Assembly (NCBI RefSeq): GCF_002197985.1
Contig: NZ_NBYK01000008.1
Location: forward strand, 85,334 to 149,333
Origin: Halopseudomonas aestusnigri
Lineage (GTDB): Bacteria; Pseudomonadota; Gammaproteobacteria; Pseudomonadales; Pseudomonadaceae
Length of the DNA stretch: 64,000 nucleotides
Reading direction: 5' to 3'
The translations under genes were made by a program, and so were the position numbers. How positions within the stretch are numbered: the first letter of the stretch is position 1; the number at the start of each line of letters is the position of its first letter. A model generated the notes under the pieces. That model had not been told where the DNA came from. It saw only the letters and a list, made by a program, of their open reading frames with translations, and searched no databases. Positions 38,689 through 46,522 of this stretch are shown here, piece by piece.

Positions 38689-39443
38689 ACCAGTGTCTCC
38701 GTGGTGAGGTGCTGCAGACGCGGCAACGAGGTCGGGCGCCAGCCATTCTCGGGTGGATAGATACCGACCCAGGCGACCGGCAGCGCATTCCAGCGCGCCG
38801 GATCGGCGGGTACGGAAAACAGGCCGCCGGTGGCGGCGGGCAAGGTGCTGAACAAAATCTGCCAGGGCCGCGCGCCGCCCTGAATACGGCCGAAGGTCAG
38901 CTCGCAGCCAAGCAGGTGTTCAGCGCTGCGGGCGCAGTCGTGTTGCAGGTATTCGGACAGAGAACGGCCACGGCCCAGACGCAAGGGGCGGTCCGCGGCG
39001 AACATAAAGTAGTCACCGGCGCGCAGCAGGCAGGCCTGACGACCGGAGCCGTCGGCGCTCTGCAACCAGGTTTCTGCGACCGGGCCGCGCGAGTCCGGCA
39101 AACGGTGCCAGATTTCCAGATAGCTGTCGTCCAGTGCGGTCTCGTGCACCTCATCACTGCTGACGAACTGCATGTTGCCAATATCAGTGCCGCTGTCCGG
39201 GTGAAAGTCGATGATGCGGTGCCACTGGCAACGGCCAAGAGTGGCCTCGGTCAGGCCGACAAAGCCCGCCTGTGCAGCGCGCTCAAACGGCAGTTTCGGT
39301 GTCGGGTCGGGAATCCGCAGATCCGCGTGCAGATGCGCACTCTGCAGCCAGAACACCCGGGTTGTGGTGTCCTCGGTGCCGTCGGACAGACGCAGCAGCG
39401 TGCGCTGCCAGACGCCGTGATAGGCCTCGGGAACGGCGTTCAT
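38685..39443 (-). CDS. unrecognised 252-aa protein in the guanidine-riboswitch operon
   Basis: No family recognised. The protein has no signal peptide or membrane segment and a beta-rich pattern. WQRTLLRLSDGTEDTTTRVFWLQSAHLHADLRIP at the N-terminus and CQWHRIIDFHPDSGTDIGNMQF in the middle hold several His/Asp/Trp that could line a ligand pocket. The second half (YLEIWHRLPDSRGPVAETWLQS) looks like a repeat of the first, as in double-barrel folds. Start by ATGA overlap with the MBL gene, so translation is coupled; a longer frame to 39584 lies inside that gene. Its place between hydrolase and transporter genes suggests a role with the same substrate. Confidence 0.75.
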   Translation of the reverse strand: MNAVPEAYHGVWQRTLLRLSDGTEDTTTRVFWLQSAHLHADLRIPDPTPKLPFERAAQAGFVGLTEATLGRCQWHRIIDFHPDSGTDIGNMQFVSSDEVHETALDDSYLEIWHRLPDSRGPVAETWLQSADGSGRQACLLRAGDYFMFAADRPLRLGRGRSLSEYLQHDCARSAEHLLGCELTFGRIQGGARPWQILFSTLPAATGGLFSVPADPARWNALPVAWVGIYPPENGWRPTSLPRLQHLTTETLV

Positions 39444-40222
39444 GCATGGTACTCCGGGAAGCGTTTGAGGGTGCGCCAGAACGCCATGTCGTGGTTGGGC
39501 CACAGCTGCGCGCCGGTCTCGCCGGCGATGCGTTTCAGCTTGCGGATGCTCTCCAGCGCCATGTCCTCGCGGTCGCGCCAGCACAGGCCGGGCGCGATTT
39601 CATCATCGAGGTTTTCAGTCAGGTCAGCCGCATCACCGGTGAGGATCACCGGCGCGCCGGTCGGCAGCTCGATCATCAGCGACATGTGCCCGGCGGTGTG
39701 GCCGGGGGTATTGATTGCCCGCAGGCCGGGCAGCAGATCGTACTCATCCTGCTGCAGGCGCCAGCGCACATTGCCGGCGAAGTCGTCGGCGAAATAAGCG
39801 TTATCAGCCGGCTCCCGGGCAGCGTGCAACTCGTCTTCGTGAACGTGTACTTCCGCGCCGCAGACGTCGCACAGGCCACCGGCGTGATCAAAGTGCAGGT
39901 GACTGAGAAACACCATGTCGATGTCCTTGCAGGTCAGCCCGAGCTTTGCCAGATGAGCTTCGAGGCGCTGCTCTTCGCTCATCTGCGGCGGCCCCATGGG
40001 AAACTCCACCGGGTCGTACCAGCGGGCGCGTAGCGCAGGATCGCTCAGCTTGTTGTAGTCACAGCCGACGTCGAACAGCACCCGGCCCTGTCTGGTCTCG
40101 ATCAGAAAGGCCAGAATCGGCGCCTCGATCTGCACGCCGTGGCCACGGCCACGGGTCGAGATTGATTTGTCGTAATGGTGGGTCGCGGTCAGCAGCGGCC
40201 AGAGTTTCTGCACCTGAGTCAT
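39440..40222 (-). CDS. MBL-fold hydrolase, N-acyl-homoserine-lactonase family
   Basis: 260 aa metallo-beta-lactamase fold. Metal motif HLHFDHAGG (about 107-115), later His in NTPGHTAGHMSL, Asp in LTGDAADL and His in LWPNHDM. Belongs to the AttM/AiiA-like lactonase group, which open lactone or related rings. The operon context (importer, creatininase- and isochorismatase-like hydrolases, guanidine riboswitch) argues for a catabolic ring-opening or ester hydrolysis rather than quorum quenching. 4-bp overlaps with both neighbours. Confidence 0.88.
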   Translation of the reverse strand: MTQVQKLWPLLTATHHYDKSISTRGRGHGVQIEAPILAFLIETRQGRVLFDVGCDYNKLSDPALRARWYDPVEFPMGPPQMSEEQRLEAHLAKLGLTCKDIDMVFLSHLHFDHAGGLCDVCGAEVHVHEDELHAAREPADNAYFADDFAGNVRWRLQQDEYDLLPGLRAINTPGHTAGHMSLMIELPTGAPVILTGDAADLTENLDDEIAPGLCWRDREDMALESIRKLKRIAGETGAQLWPNHDMAFWRTLKRFPEYHA

Positions 40223-40866
40223 GCTGCCTCCTGCAGTGCGCTGAGCAGCGCCGCACTGTCACAGGTCTCGCCAAAGATGCCGCCCTCGACACCGATCATC
40301 GCCAGCGCGGCGGCGTGCAGCTCGGGATGCGCGGAGGCGCAGGCGTCGCTGACGGTCAGACAGTTGAAGCCGCGGTCAATCGCGCTGCGCAGGGTCGAGC
40401 TGACACAGACCTCGGTGGTTACCCCGGTAATGATCAGCGTGTCGATACCGCGGCTGCGCAGGATCAGTTCCAGGTCGGTGGCAGCAAAGGCGCAGTAGCC
40501 GGGCTTGTCGATCACCGGCTCGCCGACCTGTGGCTGCAGCTCGTCGATCAGGTCATGGCCGTACTCGCCACGCACCAGCAGCCGACCGAGTGGGCCCGCT
40601 GCGCCAATCGGTGCGCCACTGCGCTCGGCGCGGATGCGTTTCCAGGCAGGCAGGTCGGACAAATCGCTGCGATGCCCTTCGCGGGTGTGCACCACCAGCA
40701 TGCCGCTGGCCCGCGCCGCTGCAAGCAGGCGCTGCTGAGCCGGAATCGGCGCACGCAGGCAGGCGATATCCAGCCCGGCCTGATCGGCGTAGCCGCCAGG
40801 GGCGCAGAAGTCGCGCTGCATGTCGATCAGCAGCAGCGCGGTACGTGACGGCAACAGCGGCAGCAT
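40219..40866 (-). CDS. isochorismatase-like cysteine hydrolase
   Basis: 215 aa. Triad Asp in LLIDMQRDF, Lys in VIDKPGYCAF and nucleophile Cys in GVTTEVCVSSTLR. Family members split amide or urea-type C-N bonds, among them nicotinamidase, ureidoacrylate hydrolase, biuret hydrolase and guanylurea hydrolase of metformin degraders. Because the operon starts with a guanidine-I riboswitch, a guanidine- or urea-type amide is an attractive substrate, by inference. Start at ATG 40866, one base after the creatininase stop. Confidence 0.88.
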   Translation of the reverse strand: MLPLLPSRTALLLIDMQRDFCAPGGYADQAGLDIACLRAPIPAQQRLLAAARASGMLVVHTREGHRSDLSDLPAWKRIRAERSGAPIGAAGPLGRLLVRGEYGHDLIDELQPQVGEPVIDKPGYCAFAATDLELILRSRGIDTLIITGVTTEVCVSSTLRSAIDRGFNCLTVSDACASAHPELHAAALAMIGVEGGIFGETCDSAALLSALQEAA

Positions 40867-40867
40867 C

Positions 40868-41638
40868 TCAGGCCTCCAGCTTGAATTCGTGACGCACCGC
40901 AGCGGCGATGCCGGTGGTGATGTCATCGGCCATGCGTGCGCCCTTCTCGGCGGTCGACCCCAGCGCCGAGGACAGCACCCCGGACGGCGGCACCCACTCG
41001 GTGCGGGTCGGGTACATGTCGTAGGGCGGAAAGTCGGCCGGCGGATCGTTCGGGATCTTGTCGAGGCTGACCAGATGCGGCAGGTAATGCAGCATCAGCG
41101 AGGTCTCGATTACCGCGGCGTGCTCCAGCGCAAAGCCGGGGAAGCCGTCGGGGAAGATATCGTCCAGCGTTTCTTCCTTGCAGAAATCCCAGTGCTCCAG
41201 ACGCATGACTTCAAGATCAGAGGCCGGCCCCAACTCGCGCAGCGCCAGCTGGATGCCCTCGGTGACAAACCAGGTGTTCTCGTAGTGCCCCAGCACCAGC
41301 ACCAGGCGCTTGACGCCGTGGCGGGCGAACTCGCGTACCGCATCCTGCACCAGGGCAATGAGGGTTGCGCCATCCAGGCTGGTGGTGCCGCAAAAGTGCT
41401 GGCCGCCGCCGCACTTGGGCTGCGACTTGTAGCCGTAGGCCAGTGCCGGCGCGACGATGCCGCCGATCTGCGCGGCCACATCGGCGCTCAGCGCGGTCGA
41501 CAGCAGCGCATCGGTACCCAGCGGCAGGTGCGGGCCGTGCTGCTCGGTCGCGCCGCAGGGCAGAAACACCACCGCACCCTGCTCGACCCGTTGCTGGTAT
41601 TCGACCCAGCTGATCTGATCCATATAGACACTTGCCAT
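40868..41638 (-). CDS. creatininase family hydrolase
   Basis: 256 aa. CGATEQHGPHLPLGTDALLS contains the metal-binding Glu, His and Asp of the creatininase family, and LGHYENT a further His/Glu. Creatininase itself opens the cyclic guanidine creatinine to creatine, so presence downstream of a guanidine-sensing RNA is striking. Other members act on different amides (for example formamidopyrimidines), so the substrate is not certain. TGATG overlap with the EamA gene. Confidence 0.9.
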   Translation of the reverse strand: MASVYMDQISWVEYQQRVEQGAVVFLPCGATEQHGPHLPLGTDALLSTALSADVAAQIGGIVAPALAYGYKSQPKCGGGQHFCGTTSLDGATLIALVQDAVREFARHGVKRLVLVLGHYENTWFVTEGIQLALRELGPASDLEVMRLEHWDFCKEETLDDIFPDGFPGFALEHAAVIETSLMLHYLPHLVSLDKIPNDPPADFPPYDMYPTRTEWVPPSGVLSSALGSTAEKGARMADDITTGIAAAVRHEFKLEA

Positions 41639-42519
41639 CAGGACAATCTCCTCGTCAGTTGCACGGGTGAACGCTCGGGCCAGCCGGCCATCACCGCCGC
41701 CAGCGTGACCATGCCGGCCCCCAGCCAGGTTCGCGGTGCGATCACCTCATCGTTGAACCAGGCCACCGACAGCACGGCGGCGATCAATTCGAAGACCACC
41801 AGCACGGCAGCGCGGCTGGCCTCCAGGTGGGTCACGCCGTATTGCGCGCCCAGGGTGGCGAGCAGCAGCCAACCCACCGCAAACAGTGCAATCCACAGCC
41901 AGATCGTCGGCGCCAGCGCCGGCAACCCCTTGGCAAACAGCAGGCAGGCGGCACCGGCAAACAGGCTGCTGCCAACGAAGGCGGCGACCGTTTTGCTCAA
42001 CATCGGCACCCGATCCGCCGCCCGCGTCGCCAGGTTGTTCAGGGCGAAGCCCAACCCCGCGCTCAGCGCCAGCCAGTCGATCGCAGTGAGACTGGCGAAG
42101 GTTTGCGCATTGACGCCCAGCGTCAGGCCGATGCCCCCGAGCGCCAGCACCAGCGCGGCGATACGCAGCGCGGTCAGCCGCTCACACAGCAGCAGCCAGC
42201 CGCCGAGCACGCCCCACACCGGCGCCAGATAGAACAGCAACATCACCCGCACCAGATCCTCGGCCAGCGACAGCGATGACAGCAGCGCAGCATTCGCCCA
42301 ACCGCCAAACAGCACAATGCCCACCAGCCCCCAGCGCTGCTGCCACCAGCCAGCGCGCTGCCAATACAGCAGTGGCAGGGCAACCAGCGCGATCAAGCCG
42401 TAACTGGCGAGCACCATGGGGAAACCGTCGATACCCTGCCCGGCGAACCACTGCAGCGGCAGCCAACTGGTGCCCCAGAGCACCGTTGCCAGGATCAGTA
42501 CCCATTCCGGACGCAGCAT
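41638..42519 (-). CDS. EamA/DMT-family transporter
   Basis: 293 aa with ten membrane helices in two EamA repeats (about 5-135 and 145-280). ATG at 42519 shares one base with the SDR stop (TGATG). The frame is open far upstream (to 43512), but that part is a shadow of the SDR genes. DMT carriers export metabolites; guanidine-I riboswitches often control DMT-superfamily guanidine exporters of the SMR type, though this is the larger EamA type. It may export the substrate or a toxic intermediate. Confidence 0.88.
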   Translation of the reverse strand: MLRPEWVLILATVLWGTSWLPLQWFAGQGIDGFPMVLASYGLIALVALPLLYWQRAGWWQQRWGLVGIVLFGGWANAALLSSLSLAEDLVRVMLLFYLAPVWGVLGGWLLLCERLTALRIAALVLALGGIGLTLGVNAQTFASLTAIDWLALSAGLGFALNNLATRAADRVPMLSKTVAAFVGSSLFAGAACLLFAKGLPALAPTIWLWIALFAVGWLLLATLGAQYGVTHLEASRAAVLVVFELIAAVLSVAWFNDEVIAPRTWLGAGMVTLAAVMAGWPERSPVQLTRRLS

Positions 42520-43274
42520 CAGCCACCCATCCAAGCGCCACCGTTGGCGCCGAGCACCTGCCCGGTAAAGAAACTCGCTGCCGGTGACAGCAGGAAGCAG
42601 ACCGCCGCGGCAATCTCCTCCGGCTGTCCGAGGCGCGCAGCCGGAATGGCCAGCTCCTTGGCAATCCACTCTTCGCTCATGTGCTCCAGCGAGACCATCG
42701 CGGTCTCCACCGGCCCGGGCGCCACCGCGTTGATGCGAATAGCGGGCGCAAACTCGCGCGCCAGCGCCTTGGTCATGCCGATCACACCGGCCTTGGCGGT
42801 GCAGTAGGCAACGTAGTTTTCGCGTCCCAGCTGACCCAGCTCGGAGGCGATATTGACGATGGCCCCGCGCCCCGCCCCGCTCATGCTTTCCAGCGCGCAG
42901 CGGCAGCAGCGGTAGACGCCATCCAGATCGACCGCCATGATCCGCCGCCAGTCGTCTTCCGAGGTGTCCAGAAAGCCCTGCTCCTGAATGATCCCGGCGT
43001 TGTTGACCAGCCCGTGCAGGGGGCCGGTGGCGGTGATGCAGGCGAACATTTCCTCCACCGCGTCCGGGTCGCTGACATCCGCTTCGATGGCCACCGCCCG
43101 GCCACCGGCCGAGCGAATCTGCTCCACCAGATCGGCGCTGGCTCCGGCCTGGCCCAGGTGGTTGATCCAGACCTCCGCGCCCTGCCCCGCCAGCATCAGC
43201 GCGCAGGCGCGGCCAATGCCGGTAGCCGCACCGGTGACGAGAATGCGCTGGCCCTTCAATTCGACCTTCAGCAT
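42519..43274 (-). CDS. SDR-family oxidoreductase (second of two)
   Basis: 251 aa. TGAATGIG binds NAD(P), NNAG stabilises the core, and the active site has Ser in NIASELGQ and YCTAK (Tyr/Lys). Classical SDR oxidising or reducing an alcohol/ketone. It overlaps the other SDR by one base (TGATG). Two tandem SDRs after a desaturase-like oxygenase would suit stepwise oxidation of a hydroxylated intermediate. Acidic residue after beta-2 not clearly assigned, so cofactor preference is open. Confidence 0.9.
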   Translation of the reverse strand: MLKVELKGQRILVTGAATGIGRACALMLAGQGAEVWINHLGQAGASADLVEQIRSAGGRAVAIEADVSDPDAVEEMFACITATGPLHGLVNNAGIIQEQGFLDTSEDDWRRIMAVDLDGVYRCCRCALESMSGAGRGAIVNIASELGQLGRENYVAYCTAKAGVIGMTKALAREFAPAIRINAVAPGPVETAMVSLEHMSEEWIAKELAIPAARLGQPEEIAAAVCFLLSPAASFFTGQVLGANGGAWMGG

Positions 43275-44065
43275 CAGTGCATGACCTCCCCGCGACTGAC
43301 CACAATGGCCTGCCCGGTAATGGCGGCCGAGGCCGGCGCGCCGAGAAACAGAAAGGTGCCGGCCAGATCGGCCGGAGTGAGCAATTCGGGAATCGCCTGC
43401 GCGGCAAGGATGTGTTCCAGCTCCTCGGCCTCGCTGCGGCCACTGCCCTGCGCCATGTTGCGCAGGGACGCCATCGCGGCCTCGGTGCCGACCCAGCCGG
43501 GGCACACGGCATTAACGCGGATACCCTGCCCGCCCAGCTCCCACGCCAATGAACGGGTCAGGCCGATCACCGCGTGCTTGCTGGCAACGTAGGCGGAGAA
43601 TCCGGCCACCGCACTCAGCCCCCAGATCGAGGACTGGTTGATCACGCTGCTGCCCTTGCCGAGCAGCGGCAGCAGTGCGCGGGTCAGGCGCAGCATCGAC
43701 ACCACGTTGTTATCCAGCTGGTGCTGCCAGCGCCGGTTGGCGTCGGCGGCGCTATCACTTAGCGGCGTTGGCTGTTCCATACCCGCGTTATTGATCAACA
43801 CAGCCACCTGCGGCTGACGCTGGGCCAGTCGGCTGGCGTAATCGGATACCGCCGCATCATCGTTCAGATCCAGCACCCGGCCGTGCACCTGCGTCACCGC
43901 CGAGAGCTGCTCGACGGTCGCAGCCAGCGCCGGCGCATTGCGGTCGACCAGCTCCAGCCGCGCGCCCTGCTCAGCAAACGCCTGCGCCAGACCCAGCCCG
44001 ATGCCACTGGCGGCACCGGTAATCACCACGGTGCGGCCCTGATAATCCAGCGTCTGCATGCTCAT
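43274..44065 (-). CDS. SDR-family oxidoreductase (first of two)
   Basis: 263 aa. Cofactor motif TGAASGIG, Asp in LELVDRNAP at the end of beta-2 (NAD preference), NNAGM, and active site SSIWGLSAVAGFSAYVASK (Ser, Tyr, Lys). The two SDRs are only moderately similar and so are not a recent duplication. Overlaps the desaturase gene by 4 bp (ATGA). Confidence 0.9.
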   Translation of the reverse strand: MSMQTLDYQGRTVVITGAASGIGLGLAQAFAEQGARLELVDRNAPALAATVEQLSAVTQVHGRVLDLNDDAAVSDYASRLAQRQPQVAVLINNAGMEQPTPLSDSAADANRRWQHQLDNNVVSMLRLTRALLPLLGKGSSVINQSSIWGLSAVAGFSAYVASKHAVIGLTRSLAWELGGQGIRVNAVCPGWVGTEAAMASLRNMAQGSGRSEAEELEHILAAQAIPELLTPADLAGTFLFLGAPASAAITGQAIVVSRGEVMH

Positions 44066-45087
44066 ACCGCCGTCAGGAAGGACACGCCCACCGCGCCGTA
44101 GAAGTTCTCGGCACGCTTGGGACCATCAACGAATTCGCCGTAGTCATCGCTCAGCACCCGGCGGACGCGGTGGCGGTGGAAGCTGCTGAGCAGCTCGCTC
44201 ATCGGCACTACTTGACGGTAGGCATCGCCGTACAGCTCTGCGTGCAGGTTGGGCAGGCGATACCAGGGCGCGACGGGTTTCTCGTGGTGGGCGTTGTGAT
44301 AGGCGAAGTTGAGCAGCAGCAGGTTGAGCGACGGCCAGCGCAGCGACACCACATTGCTGAAGGTATTGAGCTGCTCATAGGCGCGGTCACGCAGCTTGTC
44401 GGCCGGGATCTTGCCGTCCTCTTCCAGCACCGCGAAAGCGTCGTAGGTGTGCTGATAGGCGTCGGCAAACCGCAGCACGGTGACCATGATCAGCCAGGCG
44501 ACGCAGTAGAGCACCAGCGCACTGAACGACAGCCAGCCGAGCAGGGCAAACAGCGCGGTACGGATCAGCAGCACCGTCAGCACCTTGCCGCGGCGGGCAC
44601 GGTGTTTCTCGCTGTGGCTGATAAACGGCAACAGCACCACGTAGAAGTGCATGATCAGCTCGACCGCCGGAACATAGGCCCACTCAAGCGCGAGAATCAG
44701 CTTGCGTGCCCAGTTCGGCAGGCCGTTGATGAATGCCTTGCTGTCGAAGGTGATGACGTCGGCACGGTCGACGTGATGGCGCATGTGCTTGCGCCGCAGG
44801 TCCTGAAAGTCGGCGTAGCAGCCGCCGGTCATCCAGCTGAAGACCTCGCCGGCCAGCGCGTTGTGGGCTGGCTTGCTGAAAATGGTGCCGTGGGCAAATT
44901 CGTGAATCAGGTAGGCGCCGATGATCATCGCGTGCGCCAGCAACAGCAGCCCGCCCAGCTTGGCCAGCCAGAACGGGGTCAGCAGCAGACCGAGGCCGAT
45001 CAGGTAGCCGCCGACGCTGTAGGCGATCGCCAGACTGTTCCAGACCCGGCCATCGGCGTAACGGTAAAGTAGTTTGGACGTGGACAT
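44062..45087 (-). CDS. membrane fatty-acid-desaturase-like diiron enzyme
   Basis: 341 aa. Three histidine boxes of the desaturase/hydroxylase superfamily: HEFAHG, RKHMRHH and HNAHHEKP, set between hydrophobic pairs (about 20-60 and 170-205). Such enzymes use O2 and two irons to desaturate or hydroxylate CH2 groups. Being the second gene of a guanidine-riboswitch operon rather than near lipid genes, it may hydroxylate an alkyl chain attached to the imported compound. Substrate inference only. Confidence 0.88.
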   Translation of the reverse strand: MSTSKLLYRYADGRVWNSLAIAYSVGGYLIGLGLLLTPFWLAKLGGLLLLAHAMIIGAYLIHEFAHGTIFSKPAHNALAGEVFSWMTGGCYADFQDLRRKHMRHHVDRADVITFDSKAFINGLPNWARKLILALEWAYVPAVELIMHFYVVLLPFISHSEKHRARRGKVLTVLLIRTALFALLGWLSFSALVLYCVAWLIMVTVLRFADAYQHTYDAFAVLEEDGKIPADKLRDRAYEQLNTFSNVVSLRWPSLNLLLLNFAYHNAHHEKPVAPWYRLPNLHAELYGDAYRQVVPMSELLSSFHRHRVRRVLSDDYGEFVDGPKRAENFYGAVGVSFLTAV

Positions 45088-45138
45088 GATTCCTCCGCAA
45101 GTCCCGATCAGGGCAGGCGCAAGCGCCTGCCCGTGGTC

Positions 45139-46146
45139 TTACTGGGTAAGCTCAGTGACAAAACTGGCGTCGAAGGTGTCGGCAAAATCCGGGATCGCCG
45201 GGATTTGCTTGTTCTTCAGCAGCAGGTCGGCGATCACCGCACCACTGCCGTAGAACGACGTGGTTTCGCTGGACTCGACAAAGTTCTGGCCCATCTCGGA
45301 CAGCGGGATGTTGTAGACGCCTTCCATCTGCTCCAGCGCCTCGGCACCGCTCACGCCCAGCACCTTGCCGATGATCTCTGCGCTCTCTTCCGGGTGCGCC
45401 TGCATGTATTCCAGGCCGGCCTGATAGCCCTTGATCATGGCGGTGATGGCTTCGGGGTTTTCCTCGATCTGCTCTTCGGTGAAGGCCAGCACGTCGGTGA
45501 TCAGGCCCGGTGCGTCCTTGGAGGAATACACCACGTGGAATTTGTCGCCGCCGCCCATGGCGAGGATCTGCGATACGTTCGGCTCGTAGGTCACGCCAAT
45601 CGGCAGACTGCCGGAAGCCATTGCGCTGGGAATGCCTTCAGGCGTCATGTTGACCGACTGGATGTCCTTCTCGCCCATGCCGTTGATCTGCAGCGCGTAG
45701 GCCAGCAGAAAGTCGGACGGTGACAGCGGGTTGAAACCCACCTGTTTGCCCTTGAAATCGGCGACGCTGGTGATGGATTTGTCGGCAACGATGGCGTCAC
45801 CGCCGTAGGAGAAGTCGATCGGCATCACCACCCGGTGCGGCAGGCCCTTGGCCACCGAACCGACCACCTGGTCGTAGGTCAGCATCGCGCCATCGACAGC
45901 GTTACCCGCCATGGCAGACGGCAGCAGCGCCGGGTCATTGAAGAACTGCAACTCGACATTCAGACCAAACTGGTCGTACAGATCGAGTTTGTCAGCCACA
46001 TAGAACGGACCGTAACCGGCCCACACAACGGTACCGATGGTCATGGAGTCGGCGGCGTGTGCGGCAACAGGAGACAGGGCGGCAGCGGCAGCCAGACTGA
46101 TGCCGGCCAGGGACTTGCGGACAAAGCTGAAGCGTGGGGCGGTCAT
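45139..46146 (-). CDS. ABC transporter substrate-binding protein (NitT/TauT type)
   Basis: 335 aa with a Sec signal peptide (about 1-32, ending AHAADS). NMT1/TauA-like two-lobe fold: TVVWAGYGPFYVADKLDLYDQFGLNVE, FFNDPALLPSAMAGNAVDGA, GVTYEPNVSQILAMGG. GGAG 8 nt before ATG 46146. First gene of the operon, 53 nt after the guanidine-I aptamer; relatives in other guanidine operons import guanidine or related nitrogen compounds. Permease and ATPase are at the distal end of the operon, 7 kb away. Confidence 0.93.
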   Translation of the reverse strand: MTAPRFSFVRKSLAGISLAAAAALSPVAAHAADSMTIGTVVWAGYGPFYVADKLDLYDQFGLNVELQFFNDPALLPSAMAGNAVDGAMLTYDQVVGSVAKGLPHRVVMPIDFSYGGDAIVADKSITSVADFKGKQVGFNPLSPSDFLLAYALQINGMGEKDIQSVNMTPEGIPSAMASGSLPIGVTYEPNVSQILAMGGGDKFHVVYSSKDAPGLITDVLAFTEEQIEENPEAITAMIKGYQAGLEYMQAHPEESAEIIGKVLGVSGAEALEQMEGVYNIPLSEMGQNFVESSETTSFYGSGAVIADLLLKNKQIPAIPDFADTFDASFVTELTQ

Positions 46147-46198
46147 GGGTACAACTCCTACACAGTGAGAAAAGGCGCACGGGGACAACGTCGTCATG

Positions 46199-46296
46199 AC
46201 GGTCTCCCGGGCTTTTATCCCGCCGTGTAGCCCTCATTCCTTGAGAGCCGGAAAACTCTCGGACCAGACACTTGCCACGCAAGCCGGAACCCTAGT
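46199..46296 (-). ncRNA. guanidine-I riboswitch (ykkC subtype 1)
   Basis: Reading the minus strand: CTAGGGTTCCGG (5' stem), variable hairpin CTTGC-GTG-GCAAG, CTGGTCCGAGAG (46256-46267), and ACGGCGGGATAAAAGCCC followed by GGGAGA (46203-46226). These are the invariant blocks of the ykkC RNA; the A-rich AAAAGCCCGGGAGA binds guanidinium in subtype 1. It ends 53 nt before the ABC binding-protein ATG. Guanidine binding normally turns expression on. Subtype-2 ykkC RNAs (ppGpp, PRPP) share blocks, but their typical genes are absent here. Confidence 0.88.
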
Positions 46297-46329
46297 TCGC
46301 CTGAGTACCACTCCAGTGTGTGATGCGTC

Positions 46330-46349
46330 ATGAGTCAATGACGACTCAT
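46330..46349. promoter_or_regulatory. inverted repeat upstream of the guanidine riboswitch
   Basis: ATGAGTC (46330-46336) and GACTCAT (46343-46349) form a perfect 7-bp repeat with a 6-nt spacer, and a half-site GACTCA follows at 46363. This lies about 35 bp upstream of the aptamer, where the promoter should be, so it is a candidate operator. Confidence 0.45.
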
Positions 46350-46522
46350 CCCGTTTCACTGAGACTCAATGCACGGTTGGTGCCAGCTTTTTGATACCTG
46401 TCGGAAATGATCTATTTATCAGCCAGTTGCGAGCATTGCTGGCGACGGCGCTGATGCAATGACCACCTGACGCCCTGCAAACTCGCCCTGATTTGGGGCG
46501 AGCGCCCCGGGATGCACCCGGT

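Larger units (their letters stand above)
46147..46522 (-). other. 376-bp regulatory region before the guanidine operon
   Basis: Gap between the binding-protein gene and yjbQ. It holds the guanidine-I riboswitch (46199-46296) and, further upstream, a 20-bp inverted repeat (46330-46349). A reading frame at 46366-46614 on the minus strand overlaps yjbQ and is not protein-like. Confidence 0.7.

Noticed and set aside
39440-40222. Quorum-quenching lactonase as the main role of the MBL gene
   Set aside because: No LuxI/LuxR genes nearby and the gene is embedded in a riboswitch-controlled catabolic operon.
41638-43512. 624-codon reading of the EamA gene
   Set aside because: The part before 42519 is out of frame with the two SDR genes on the same strand; the DMT fold starts at the ATG at 42519.
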